The notes: generated by a model from the letters alone, not told the origin. 64,000 nucleotides of DNA from JAMXLO01 sp963749575 (GCA_963749575.1 CAVVNM010000008.1:310001-374000), one strand, 5' to 3'; shown: positions 17,235 to 25,896, numbered from the stretch's first letter. Made by a program: numbers and translations.

Positions 17235-18329
17235 ATGCCGCGTGGCGAGACAAGCAACATTGCCGACGGCCTGGAGAATGTGGTCGCAGCCGAGACCGTG
17301 CTGAGCAAGGTCGATGGCGAGGCGGGCGTGCTGATCCTGCGCGGCCATTACCTGCACGACATCGCTGGACGGCACAGTTTCGAGTGGCTGACCGGACTGC
17401 TGTGGCAGGACTTCGTCGATCGCCCGCTCGGCGAGTCCGAGTTGCGCGGTGCCCTGGGCCAGGCCCGCGAGCGTGCGTTTGCGCACATGCGCAAGCTGCT
17501 GCCGATCGCCGGCGGACTGCCGCCGCTGGCAGCGGTGCGTCTGCTGCTGGCCGGCGTGCCGGATGATGCCGCAGACGCACCGCTGCTGCTGACTGCAACA
17601 GTGGCGGTCGGACTGGCCGCGACGATCCGCATCCGCGACGGCAAACTGCCGGTGGCACCCGATCCGCGGTCCGGACACGCCGCCGACTTCCTGCGCATGC
17701 TGAAGGGCACGCCGCCGGCCCCGGACGCGGCTGCCGCGCTGGATACCTATCTGGTGACCGCGGCCGATCATGGACTGAATGCATCGACGTTCGCTGCGCG
17801 GGTCGCGGCCTCCACGCGTGCCAGCCTTACCGATGCGGTGACCGCGGCGCTGTGCGCGCTGAAGGGGCCGTTGCACGGCGGCGCGCCCGGCCCGGTGCTT
17901 GACATGCTCGATGCGATCGGGCCTGCGGAAGCTGCCGAAGCCTGGCTGGATGCGGCGGTCATGCGTGGCGATCGGCTGATGGGGTTCGGACATCGCGTCT
18001 ATCGTGTGCAGGACCCGCGCAGCGACGTGGTGAAGGCGGTGGTGGCGCGGCTCAACCGCGACATCGGCCGGCTGCACTACGCCGAGGCGGTGGAGCAGGC
18101 GGCGCTGGCGGTGCTGGCGAAGCGCAAACCGAACCGCTCGCTGCAGACCAACCTGGAGTTCTACACGGCGTTGCTGCTGGAGGCGCTTGGCCTGCCGCGC
18201 GATGCGTTCACCGGGGCGTTCGCGGTTGCGCGCGTGGTGGGCTGGATCGCACATGCGCAGGAGCAGCAGGCAACGGGGCGGCTGATCCGGCCGCAGTCGG
18301 ATTACGTGGGACCGATGCCGCCCGGCTGA
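17235..18329 (+). CDS. citrate synthase / 2-methylcitrate synthase family protein
   Basis: A 364-residue protein with an ideal AAGGAG (17222-17227) 7 nt before the ATG at 17235. Citrate synthase blocks: TAADHGLNASTFAARV (His), LKGPLHGGAPGPVL (His), MGFGHRVYRVQDPR, and TNLEFYTALLLEALGLP, where the usual catalytic Asp position reads Glu. It has no DNA-binding domain, unlike its divergent neighbour. Citrate versus methylcitrate specificity cannot be read from the sequence. A PrpB-type lyase lies 27 kb away, which leaves a methylcitrate role open. Confidence 0.85.
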   Translation: MPRGETSNIADGLENVVAAETVLSKVDGEAGVLILRGHYLHDIAGRHSFEWLTGLLWQDFVDRPLGESELRGALGQARERAFAHMRKLLPIAGGLPPLAAVRLLLAGVPDDAADAPLLLTATVAVGLAATIRIRDGKLPVAPDPRSGHAADFLRMLKGTPPAPDAAAALDTYLVTAADHGLNASTFAARVAASTRASLTDAVTAALCALKGPLHGGAPGPVLDMLDAIGPAEAAEAWLDAAVMRGDRLMGFGHRVYRVQDPRSDVVKAVVARLNRDIGRLHYAEAVEQAALAVLAKRKPNRSLQTNLEFYTALLLEALGLPRDAFTGAFAVARVVGWIAHAQEQQATGRLIRPQSDYVGPMPPG

Positions 18330-18350
18330 GGTTGCGCTATACCGTGTCGC

Positions 18351-18860
18351 ATGGGCCGGCGCGTGGTGATCGTGAACGATCGGATGCAGCGTGGTCACCA
18401 CTATGCGCTGACCGCTCCGGTCGGCCGGGGTTTCGATCCGGAGTTCGCGCCGGAACTGACGCCGCGGCAGATGCTCGAACTCGGGGTGTTCGGCGGCAAG
18501 TACATGACCGACACACGCGACGAGTTCCCGGCGAGTTGGTTCACCCGCGCGAAGCTGTCACCGCGGCGCCGCGACCCGAGGCTGAACTGCTTCGGCGTTG
18601 ACGCCAGCCAGAAGCTTTCGGTGTGGCGCGAGAAGGGGTGGATCCATCCCGACGATCCACGCGGCTGGTTCCAATGGTATTGCCGCTACTACCTGGGCCG
18701 GCGGATGCCGGAGGAAGACCGCCGCCAGATCGGCCGGTGGAAGGCGATGCGCCGGCACATCAGGCAGCTCCAGGTGAACTGCGAGCCAGGCGACCTCGAT
18801 TGCCGCCGGCGTCAGCGCCAGGCGCTGCTGCACTGGGCGTACGACAGTCGCAGGATCTGA
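18351..18860 (+). CDS. conserved protein of unknown function
   Basis: A 169-residue protein rich in Arg, Trp and Tyr. Notable blocks are LTPRQMLELGVFGGKYMTD, WFTRAKLSPRRRDPRLNCF, KGWIHPDDPRGWFQWYCRYY and QVNCEPGDLDCRRRQRQALL. The pattern of conserved-looking aromatic and basic residues and a cysteine pair suggests a soluble, perhaps DNA- or RNA-binding protein. I recognise it as a widely spread hypothetical family but know no function. It starts 21 nt after the citrate synthase stop on the same strand. Confidence 0.7.
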   Translation: MGRRVVIVNDRMQRGHHYALTAPVGRGFDPEFAPELTPRQMLELGVFGGKYMTDTRDEFPASWFTRAKLSPRRRDPRLNCFGVDASQKLSVWREKGWIHPDDPRGWFQWYCRYYLGRRMPEEDRRQIGRWKAMRRHIRQLQVNCEPGDLDCRRRQRQALLHWAYDSRRI

Positions 18861-18880
18861 CGCTGGCGCGACCTCCGATC

Positions 18881-19315
18881 TCACCTGGCCTGCCGTGGCC
18901 CATGGCGCATCGGCAGGTCGGTCAGCCGCGAGCCCGGATAGCGCGGCAGGTGATCCGCGACCTCGAACCAGGCAAGCTGCTCGATCGCGTGCACATGGCA
19001 TTGCGGCGCCAGCTTCGCGGGATCGCTGAGCGTGCCGGCGAACAGATCGATGATGTCCGGACGCCGGTCGGTCAGATACGAGATCGGCGAACCGCACTCG
19101 CCGCAGAAGCTACGCCGCACCCCGGGCGACGATGCGAACTCCTTCGGCTGACCGCCGGTGAACCGCAGCGCCGCCCTGGGGATCAGGACGAAGGTGGCAA
19201 CGGGCGATGACGTCTGGCGCCGGCAGCTTTCGCAATGGCAGTGCACGACCAGCGTTGGCTCGCCGTCGTATTGGTAGCGGACCGCACCACAGAGGCAGCG
19301 TCCGGTGGTGGTCAT
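18881..19315 (-). CDS. GFA family zinc-binding protein
   Basis: A 144-residue protein of the glutathione-dependent formaldehyde-activating (GFA/CENP-V) fold. Its zinc ligands are in CLCGAVRYQY, VVHCHCESCRRQTSS and FCGECGSPISYL. Most GFA proteins are not proven to act on formaldehyde, so only the fold is claimed. The gene is convergent with 18351-18860 and lies 10 nt after the next minus-strand gene, so the two may be cotranscribed. Confidence 0.88.
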   Translation of the reverse strand: MTTTGRCLCGAVRYQYDGEPTLVVHCHCESCRRQTSSPVATFVLIPRAALRFTGGQPKEFASSPGVRRSFCGECGSPISYLTDRRPDIIDLFAGTLSDPAKLAPQCHVHAIEQLAWFEVADHLPRYPGSRLTDLPMRHGPRQAR

Positions 19316-19324
19316 TGTGGCCTC

Positions 19325-19951
19325 CTACGGATGCGGTGCGGTCGGTTGCGTCGGTTCCTGGGTGGCAGGTTGAGCGGGCGCCTGGCCGAACGGCTGCGTC
19401 GGGCCAGCAGGTGCGGGAGCGGGCTGCTGCGACTCGGTCCGCGCCGTAACGTCGGTGATGCAGCGTCCGAACGCATTACTGATCGCGGTCGAGCCGTTCA
19501 GGCCGATCGTCCAGGGGGGCTCATTGCCGGTGGGAAAGCTGACCGTCATGGAACCGGCGGCACGGAATTGCGCATCGAATGTCTGTATCGCGGTCCGGTC
19601 GAGCGACCACTCGATCACCTGGCCATCGCCGACGCCTTGCAGGTTCCATGGCGTGTTGAGCCCGATCTGCACTACCAGCGGAAGCTGGGTACCGGCTGGG
19701 ATGTTCCAGCCTGGCTTCTTCGCCTGCAACACCACGCTGTCGCCGCCGACCGGGAAGCGCAGCGAGAAGCTGCTGTTGTCGGTCGGGTTGGTGTTGCCGA
19801 TGCCGCACACCGGCCTGCCGTCGGCACCAGGGCCGGTAAACGCGTCCCAGCTGCCGACATGGTAGTAGACCTTCATGTCGGCCATCGCGACCTGGGCGCA
19901 CAGGACGGCGAACACTGCGCCGAGCAGACCCGGCCTGACTGTGGAAGGCAT
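19325..19951 (-). CDS. secreted protein of unknown function
   Basis: A 208-residue product from ATG 19951, chosen because AGGAGG lies 8 nt upstream. A signal peptide (MPSTVRPGLLGAVFAVLCAQ, cleavage near AMA) is followed by KVYYHVGSWDAFTGPGADGR and CGIGNTNPTDNSSFSLRF. The core looks beta-rich, and the C-terminal 35 residues are a Pro/Ala/Gln tail (APAPAGPTQPFGQAPAQP) like those that pass through or near the wall. I know similar secreted hypotheticals from alphaproteobacteria but no function. It is upstream of the GFA gene on the same strand. Confidence 0.7.
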   Translation of the reverse strand: MPSTVRPGLLGAVFAVLCAQVAMADMKVYYHVGSWDAFTGPGADGRPVCGIGNTNPTDNSSFSLRFPVGGDSVVLQAKKPGWNIPAGTQLPLVVQIGLNTPWNLQGVGDGQVIEWSLDRTAIQTFDAQFRAAGSMTVSFPTGNEPPWTIGLNGSTAISNAFGRCITDVTARTESQQPAPAPAGPTQPFGQAPAQPATQEPTQPTAPHP

Positions 19952-20073
19952 CGCGTCATCCTCCTGCTGTTGAGCGTGCCCTGCCATAGGCGGGCGGCGC
20001 AATTGCGGCGAACTTGCCGGTTGCGCCGGTATGCCCTAGGCCAGCGGACAAAGCGCAACGCGGGAGGATTGCC

Positions 20074-21279
20074 ATGGCCGACGCCTATATCTGCGACTTC
20101 GCCCGGACGCCAATCGGGCGCTACGGCGGCGTTCTGAAGGATGTCCGCACCGACGACCTTGCCGCCCATCCGATGCGGGTGCTGAAGGAACGCCATCCGT
20201 CGGTGGACTGGGACCGGATCGACGACGTGATCTATGGGTGCGCGAACCAGGCCGGTGAGGACAACCGCAATGTTGCGCGGATGGCGGCGCTGCTGGCTGG
20301 GCTGCCGGATCACATCTCCGGTTCCACCATCAACCGGCTGTGCGGCTCGGGCCTCGACGCGGTCGGCACCGCGGCGCGCGCCATCCGCGCCGGCGACGCC
20401 GAGTTGATGATCGCCGGCGGCGTCGAGAGCATGACCCGGGCGCCGTTCGTCATGGGCAAGGCGGCGGAGGCGTTCTCACGCAACGCCGAGATCTACGACA
20501 CCACGATCGGATGGCGCTTCGTCAATCCGCTGATGAAGGCGCAGTACGGCGTCGATGCGATGCCGGAAACGGCGGAAAACGTTGCCGAGGACTTCCAGGT
20601 GACGCGCGCCGACCAGGACGCTTTCGCCTACCGCTCGCAGATGCGCGCCAAGGCGGCGCAGGACAGCGGGTTCTTCGCCCGCGAGATCGCGCCGGTGGAG
20701 ATTGCCGGCCGCAAGGGCACGGTGACGGTTGATCGCGACGAGCATCCGCGCGGCGACACCACGCTGGAGGGCCTGGCCAGGCTGCGGGCGCCGTTCCGCA
20801 AGCAGGGCGGTACGGTGACCGCCGGCAACGCATCTGGCGTGAACGACGGCGCGGCGGCGCTGATCATCGCCTCGGAGGCAGCGGCGAAGCGACACGGGCT
20901 GACGCCGCGGGCGCGCGTGGTGGCGATGGCGACTGCCGGTGTGCCGCCGCGCATCATGGGCATCGGGCCGGCGCCGGCGACGCAGAAGCTGCTCGAGCGT
21001 CTCGGCATGAAGCTGGGCGACATCGACCTGATCGAGCTGAACGAGGCGTTTGCCGCGCAGGGCCTGGCGGTGACACGCCAGCTGGGCCTGCCCGACGATG
21101 CCGAACACGTGAACCCGCATGGCGGGGCGATCGCGCTCGGGCATCCGCTTGGCATGTCGGGCGCGCGGCTCGCCTTGACCGCGCTGAATGCACTGGAGAC
21201 GCGCGGCGGCAAGCGCGCGATAGCCACCATGTGCATCGGCGTCGGCCAGGGGATCGCCGCGCTGATCGAGCGCGTTTAA
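20074..21279 (+). CDS. acetyl-CoA acyltransferase, beta-ketoadipyl-CoA thiolase type
   Basis: A 401-residue thiolase, the usual length of PcaF/PaaJ enzymes. The nucleophile Cys is in TINRLCGSGLDAVG; the second half has NPHGGAIALGHPLGMSGAR (His) and the C-terminal Cys in MCIGVGQGIAAL. GGGAGG (20062-20067) precedes ATG 20074. Best guess is 3-oxoadipyl-CoA thiolase, the last step of aromatic and phenylacetate degradation, but no other pca or paa gene is adjacent, so it could be a general acetyl-CoA C-acyltransferase. Confidence 0.85.
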   Translation: MADAYICDFARTPIGRYGGVLKDVRTDDLAAHPMRVLKERHPSVDWDRIDDVIYGCANQAGEDNRNVARMAALLAGLPDHISGSTINRLCGSGLDAVGTAARAIRAGDAELMIAGGVESMTRAPFVMGKAAEAFSRNAEIYDTTIGWRFVNPLMKAQYGVDAMPETAENVAEDFQVTRADQDAFAYRSQMRAKAAQDSGFFAREIAPVEIAGRKGTVTVDRDEHPRGDTTLEGLARLRAPFRKQGGTVTAGNASGVNDGAAALIIASEAAAKRHGLTPRARVVAMATAGVPPRIMGIGPAPATQKLLERLGMKLGDIDLIELNEAFAAQGLAVTRQLGLPDDAEHVNPHGGAIALGHPLGMSGARLALTALNALETRGGKRAIATMCIGVGQGIAALIERV

Positions 21280-21285
21280 GAAAAA

Positions 21286-21350
21286 TTCACCACAACGGCA
21301 CGAAGACGCGGAGCGCACCCTCTTGGTGCCTTCGTGTCTTCGTGGTGAAT
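21286..21350. repeat. inverted repeat of the CACGAAG type upstream of enolase
   Basis: ATTCACCAC-AACGG-CACGAAGACGC on the left (21286-21311) faces GCCTTCGTGTCTTCGTGGTGAAT on the right (about 21328-21350). The right arm carries the tandem CTTCGTGTCTTCGTGG common to dispersed repeats in many bacteria. It fills the gap between thiolase and eno and may be a relic of a repeat-borne unit like the one at 56181. Confidence 0.65.
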
Positions 21351-21382
21351 CCTGTTTGCGGTAACCCCGACGGAGCTGTGCC

Positions 21383-22660
21383 ATGGCCGCCATCGCCGAT
21401 ATCGTCGCCCGCGAGATCCTGGACAGCCGCGGCAATCCCACGGTGGAGGTCGACGTCGTGCTGGACAGCGGTGCGATGGGCCGCGCCGCGGTACCCTCCG
21501 GTGCGTCTACCGGCGCGCACGAGGCGGTGGAACTGCGCGACAACGATCCGGTACGTTTCGGTGGCAAGGGTGTGCAGACCGCGATTTCCAACGTCGAAGG
21601 CGAGATCTTCGATGCGGTCGGCGGCATGGACCCGACCGATCAGGTGAAGCTCGACGAGATCCTGATTGACCTCGACGGCACCGCGAACAAGTCGCGTCTC
21701 GGCGCGAACGCGATCCTGGCGGTGTCGCTGGCGGCCGCGAAAGCCGCGGCGGAGGACCTGGGCATTCCGTTGTATCGCCATGTCGGCGGCGTCTATGCGC
21801 GCACGTTGCCGGTGCCGATGATGAACATCGTCAATGGCGGCGTGCACGCGGACAATCCGATCGACATCCAGGAGTTCATGATCCAGCCGATCGGCGCCGG
21901 CACCGTGGCCGATGGCATCCGGATGGGCTCGGAGATCTTTGCCGCACTGAAGAAGGGGCTGCATGACGCCGGCCACAACACCAATGTCGGCGACGAGGGC
22001 GGCTTCGCGCCGAACCTGAAGTCGGCGGACGAGGCATTGGGGTTCATCACCAAGGCCTGCGAAAAGGCCGGCTATCGCCCGGGCGAGGACGTGGTGTTCG
22101 CGCTCGATCCTGCATCGAGCGAGTTCTTCAAGGACGGCAAGTACGTGTTGGCGGGTGAGGGCAAGACGCTCGATGCCGCTGGCATCGTGCACTACTACGA
22201 GGCTCTGATCAGCCGCTATCCGATCGTGTCGATCGAGGATGGCTGTGCCGAGGACGACTGGGATGGCTGGCAGCACATGACCGCCACGCTTGGCGGCCGG
22301 ATCCAGATCGTCGGCGACGACATTTTCGTCACCAATCCGGAGCGGCTCCGTCGCGGCATCGAGGAACGCTCGGCCAACGCGATCCTCATCAAGGTCAACC
22401 AGATCGGTACATTGTCCGAAACGCTGGAGACCATGGAGATCGCGCACCGGGCGGGCTTCCGCTGCGTGATGAGCCACCGCTCGGGCGAGACCGAGGACGC
22501 CACGATCGCCGACCTGGCGGTGGCCACCAATTGCGGGCAGATCAAAACCGGCAGCCTGTCGCGCAGCGACCGGACGGCGAAGTACAACCAGTTGATGCGG
22601 ATCGAGACGGGACTGGGGCCGGCGGCGCGGTACGCGGGGCGAACCATTCTGCGCAGGTAG
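21383..22660 (+). CDS. eno: enolase
   Basis: A 425-residue glycolytic enzyme converting 2-phosphoglycerate to phosphoenolpyruvate, also an RNA degradosome partner in some bacteria. Family blocks: REILDSRGNPTVEVDV, GAIL-type start, metal ligands in VSIEDGCAEDDWDGW and IVGDDIFVTNP, and the signature CVMSHRSGETEDATIADLAV with the catalytic Lys in ILIKVNQIGT. Length is normal. In relatives eno is followed closely by ftsB; here a repeat-like unit and a propeller gene separate them. Confidence 0.97.
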   Translation: MAAIADIVAREILDSRGNPTVEVDVVLDSGAMGRAAVPSGASTGAHEAVELRDNDPVRFGGKGVQTAISNVEGEIFDAVGGMDPTDQVKLDEILIDLDGTANKSRLGANAILAVSLAAAKAAAEDLGIPLYRHVGGVYARTLPVPMMNIVNGGVHADNPIDIQEFMIQPIGAGTVADGIRMGSEIFAALKKGLHDAGHNTNVGDEGGFAPNLKSADEALGFITKACEKAGYRPGEDVVFALDPASSEFFKDGKYVLAGEGKTLDAAGIVHYYEALISRYPIVSIEDGCAEDDWDGWQHMTATLGGRIQIVGDDIFVTNPERLRRGIEERSANAILIKVNQIGTLSETLETMEIAHRAGFRCVMSHRSGETEDATIADLAVATNCGQIKTGSLSRSDRTAKYNQLMRIETGLGPAARYAGRTILRR

Positions 22661-22998
22661 CCCGTCTTCGCGGATTCGCCCCCCTGAAGAGCCATTTTAC
22701 GATGGTTGCTGTCGGATACGATCTTGATTTCCCACATAGATTTTTTACCGCCATAGCTGAAATCGGCTGTAGTGAAGACCTACCCTATTTCCACGCCTGG
22801 ATTCCTGCGCCTACGATGGCGACACGGGAGTTCGAAGTCGCGGGGCGCCACAGAGACCTGCCGGAATCGCAATCTACGCGTTGTGCAAGACGCCCTGTAG
22901 TGAAGACCTTTCCGGTTAACTCTTTGATCGACAACGAGCGGAGACCTGAAAATCCCTCCAATCCGCGAAGACGCGGTAGAACCGTTCCGCGCAGGTAG
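22641..22998. repeat. repeat-like unit after enolase: 20-bp direct repeats and internal inverted repeat
   Basis: GAACCATTCTGCGCAGGTAG ends enolase (22641-22660) and is repeated with two changes at 22979-22998. Just inside these, GTCTTCGCGGATT (22664-22676) is perfectly inverted as AATCCGCGAAGAC (22960-22972). Between them the DNA is A+T-richer than its surroundings and holds a direct repeat CTGTAGTGAAGACCT (22767-22781 and 22895-22909). No convincing gene is present. After it, GGCTGCCAGAC occurs twice (23000-23025 region). Confidence 0.6.
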
Positions 22999-23083
22999 GC
23001 TGCCAGACAGGCAGGCTGCCAGACCTCGGCGTCGGCCGGGTACGCACTCGGTCCTGCCGGCGCGAGGGGTTGCCCGAACTTCG

Positions 23084-24100
23084 TCAGGGCTGGGGGCGCA
23101 ATACCAGAATCGCGGCATCGGAACCGAGGCCGAAGAAGCCGGCGCGAGCGGCGACAAAGAGCCGGTCGAGTTCCGGCACGAAGAGCGAGGTTCGTGCGCC
23201 CGCTGCCGTCTTGGTCCGGCCGATCGAACGATAGCCGTTTGCGTTCTGCTGGAACACGTCAACGCTTCCCGCGCCGCAGCTGACATAGATGCGTTTGCGT
23301 CTGGCATCGAAGAACACGTCATCGGCGTCATCGCAGGTCGGCAGGTTCGCCTGCACGAGCCCGCTTTGCGGGTCCAACAGGACCAACCGTGCAGGACTGC
23401 GGAACACGGCAGCGAGAACCGCGCCGGTCTTCTCACGTGCCATCGGAAAATTCGCGCGCAGCTCCGGCACATGCCAGATCGCCGATTGTTTGCCGGTCGC
23501 AAGGTCCACGACCGCGATCTGCCGGGCGTCGGGCAGATTGACGAAAGCATGGCGGGCGAGCGGATCGAGCTGAAAGCCCTCGGGATGTGCCGGCAGTTTG
23601 GCCCGGCTCACAATGGTTCGGCTCACCGGATCAAGCACGGCGAGTGCGCCGCTGCCGTAGCCCACGATCAGTTGGCCGGACTCTGGATCGAGCCTGATGT
23701 TATCGGCGTCGTCGCCGAGATCGATCGCGCCGAGCGGCGCGAAGTCCCCGGCGCGATACATGCGGACCGACCCGTCGCCGGCATTTGCCACCGCGATGAG
23801 ATCAGCGCTCGGCGCATAACCAACACCTTGCGGTTCACGCAATCCCTCGATGCGGTGGATGGCCGTTCCGGCCACGAGGTCGATCACATCGAGAGTGCCA
23901 TTGCCGAGTTCGGCGACCAGCAGACGCCTGCGTCCGAGATCGATTGCCATGTGGTCGATGCGTCCCGCAACGCCGGCGAGCGCGATCGTGCGCTCCAGCA
24001 CGAGCGGAGCCGCGTCCTCCCCTGCCCGGCCGCTGCCAGGTAGCGCGATCGGGAGAACCGACAGCAACAGGCAGAACGCAACGCGGGTGATCGAGGACAT
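23084..24100 (-). CDS. secreted YncE-like beta-propeller protein
   Basis: A 338-residue protein; ATG 24100 is chosen because AGGAG lies 6 nt upstream. A signal peptide (SSITRVAFCLLLSVLPIA, cleavage near GRAG) is followed by WD/YVTN-like repeats: GRIDHMAIDLGRRRLLVAEL, GVGYAPSADLIAVANAGDG, PEGFQLDPLARHAFVNLPD, DDADDVFFDARRKRIYVSCG. These fit a seven-bladed propeller of the YncE type, periplasmic, often near cytochrome or methylotrophy genes; here no such neighbour is seen. Function is unknown. Confidence 0.82.
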   Translation of the reverse strand: MSSITRVAFCLLLSVLPIALPGSGRAGEDAAPLVLERTIALAGVAGRIDHMAIDLGRRRLLVAELGNGTLDVIDLVAGTAIHRIEGLREPQGVGYAPSADLIAVANAGDGSVRMYRAGDFAPLGAIDLGDDADNIRLDPESGQLIVGYGSGALAVLDPVSRTIVSRAKLPAHPEGFQLDPLARHAFVNLPDARQIAVVDLATGKQSAIWHVPELRANFPMAREKTGAVLAAVFRSPARLVLLDPQSGLVQANLPTCDDADDVFFDARRKRIYVSCGAGSVDVFQQNANGYRSIGRTKTAAGARTSLFVPELDRLFVAARAGFFGLGSDAAILVLRPQP

Positions 24101-24476
24101 CGCCAACTCCTGCCGTCGTCCCGGATTGTCTCCGCCCGCCGCGAGGAGTTCCCAGAACGGCTCCGATCAGTGCTCCGCCGTCATATGTGGGGCGACCAAG
24201 TTGTCGGTCGCGGCCATCAGCCGGTCAAGGCGCCGATGCCTCCGCCGCAGGTCAATCGGGTGAACGTCGGACGCGGCGGAGCGGCCGGAAAGCAAGGGGA
24301 GCAAAGCTGTCAACAGAGAGGAAGATCGAGGGCCACGGCGGGCCACGGAGGTCAATCCCGGCGTGCGCACAGCGCATTCACCGATGCCATGAACCGAGGC
24401 AGCACCCCGAACCGACGACACGTTCCCGCGCAAGCCCGAATCATGTAGCATGGCAGCTTGAGACCCGGAGCGATCG
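24101..24476. other. intergenic region before ftsB
   Basis: About 375 bases. Several reading frames are open because the DNA is G+C-rich, including a minus-strand one ending RLDRLMAATDNLVAPHMTAEH (stop near 24167), but none has a supported start. It presumably holds the promoters of the divergent propeller gene and of ftsB. No clear palindromes or repeats were found. Confidence 0.4.
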
Positions 24477-24806
24477 ATGCCACTCGGACGTGAGATCAAG
24501 CGCAGGGCGAAGGCAGCGGTGGCGCCGCTGATCTTTCTGTCGCTGGTCGGCTATTTCGGCTGGAGCGCCACGCAGGGCAATCACGGCCTGGTGGCCTACA
24601 CGCAGCGACAGGAACTGCTCATCCAGGCGCAGTCGGACCAGGCCAAGGCCCTGGCCGAACGGGACAACTGGGAACGGCGGGTGGCCGGCCTGCGGGCACG
24701 TCATATTGACGCCGACACGCTGGACGAGCGCGCGCGCGCGATGTTGAATCTGGCCGATCCGTCGGACATCATTGTGCCGTATGCGACACCGGACCGGTTG
24801 TTCTGA
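24477..24806 (+). CDS. ftsB: septum formation initiator FtsB/DivIC family
   Basis: A 109-residue bitopic membrane protein of the divisome, which with FtsL and FtsQ activates septal wall synthesis. A short basic cytoplasmic tail (PLGREIKRRAKAAV) precedes one membrane span (APLIFLSLVGYFGWSAT) and a periplasmic coiled coil (QRQELLIQAQSDQAKALAER), then RARAMLNLADPSDIIV, the family's C-terminal block. The position downstream of eno is conserved in alphaproteobacteria. Confidence 0.88.
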   Translation: MPLGREIKRRAKAAVAPLIFLSLVGYFGWSATQGNHGLVAYTQRQELLIQAQSDQAKALAERDNWERRVAGLRARHIDADTLDERARAMLNLADPSDIIVPYATPDRLF

Positions 24807-24908
24807 GCGCTGGGTGAGACCGGCCATTGATCTCTGGCCACGGGCGGTCAAAGCGCCGATATTCGCGCGATGACCGCCCCGCCGTCGAACCAGGGAAGAC
24901 GCAGAGGC

Positions 24909-25884
24909 ATGAAGAACCAGGATTGGGAAATCCCACCGAAGCTGCAACCCGACCCGGACGATTACTCGTTCGACCTCGAGCGTTCGCTGCGGGCGATCGT
25001 CAACCTGAAGACCTACGTGCCGACGGACGCGTTCACTGCCGAAACCCTTGGCACCGAGCGGGCGGGCAGCGGCGTGGTGATCCGCGAAAGCGGCCTGGTG
25101 GCGACGATTGGCTATCTGATCACGGAGGCGGAGACGATCTGGATCACCTCCTCGGACGGCCGCGCGATCGCCGGCCACGCGCTGGCCTATGACCAGGACA
25201 GCGGGTTCGGGCTGGTGCAGGCGCTCGGGCAACTCAATCTTCCGGCGCTGGAAATGGGCGAACTCGGACCGACTGAAGGTCGGCGACCAGGTGGTGTTCG
25301 CCGCGGGTGGCGGCCGGCACCACTCGATCGAGACCCGCGTGGCCGGGCGGCAGGAGTTCGCCGGCTACTGGGAATATGTGCTGGACGACGCGATCTTCAC
25401 TGCTCCCGCGCATCCGTTCTGGGGCGGCGGGGGCCTGATCGGCAGCGACGGCAAGCTGTTGGGAATCGGCTCCCTGATCCTGCAGCAGGGCGACGGCAAG
25501 GGGAGCCGGCTCGACATGAACATGGTCGTGCCGATCGGTCTGCTGACGCCGATCATGAAGGACCTGCTGAGCTACGGGCGGGTGAACCGCCCGGCGCGGC
25601 CGTGGCTCGGGCTGCTCGCCACAGAGGCGGATGACTCGCTCGTGGTGGGCCGGGTGACGGAAAACGGACCGGCGGATCATGCCGGGGTCCAGGCGGGTGA
25701 CCGCATACTGGCGGTGAGCGGCGACGAGATCACCGACCTCGCGGGGCTATGGCGGCGCGTCTGGGCGTCTGGCAGCGCTGGAGCCGAGGTGCAGCTGCGG
25801 CTGATGCGCGACAAGAGCCCGGTGGCGGTGACAGTGCGTTCGAAGGACCGGTCGAGTTTTCTCAAGTCGCCCAAGCTGCACTGA
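24909..25884 (+). pseudogene. S1C (HtrA-like) protease homologue without catalytic triad, frameshifted
   Basis: If one base is removed near 25263 (GAACTCGG), the frames join into about 324 residues: a trypsin-like domain and a C-terminal PDZ (ARPWLGLLATEADDSLVVG, GVQAGDRILAVSGDEI). All three triad positions are changed: the His block reads VATIGYLITEAE, the Asp block YDQDSGFGLVQA, and the Ser block HPFWGGGGLIG instead of GNSGG. I recall relatives that share these changes, so the loss is family-wide, and the protein probably binds rather than cuts. It has no signal peptide. Start 24870 is an alternative. Frameshift versus error is open. Confidence 0.75.
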
Positions 25885-25896
25885 TCGGGGCGCCGA

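Noticed and set aside
24167..24499. Minus-strand frame ending RLDRLMAATDNLVAPHMTAEH
   Set aside because: The end looks protein-like, but the upstream part is low-complexity Arg/Ser, it overlaps the start of ftsB and lacks a ribosome site.
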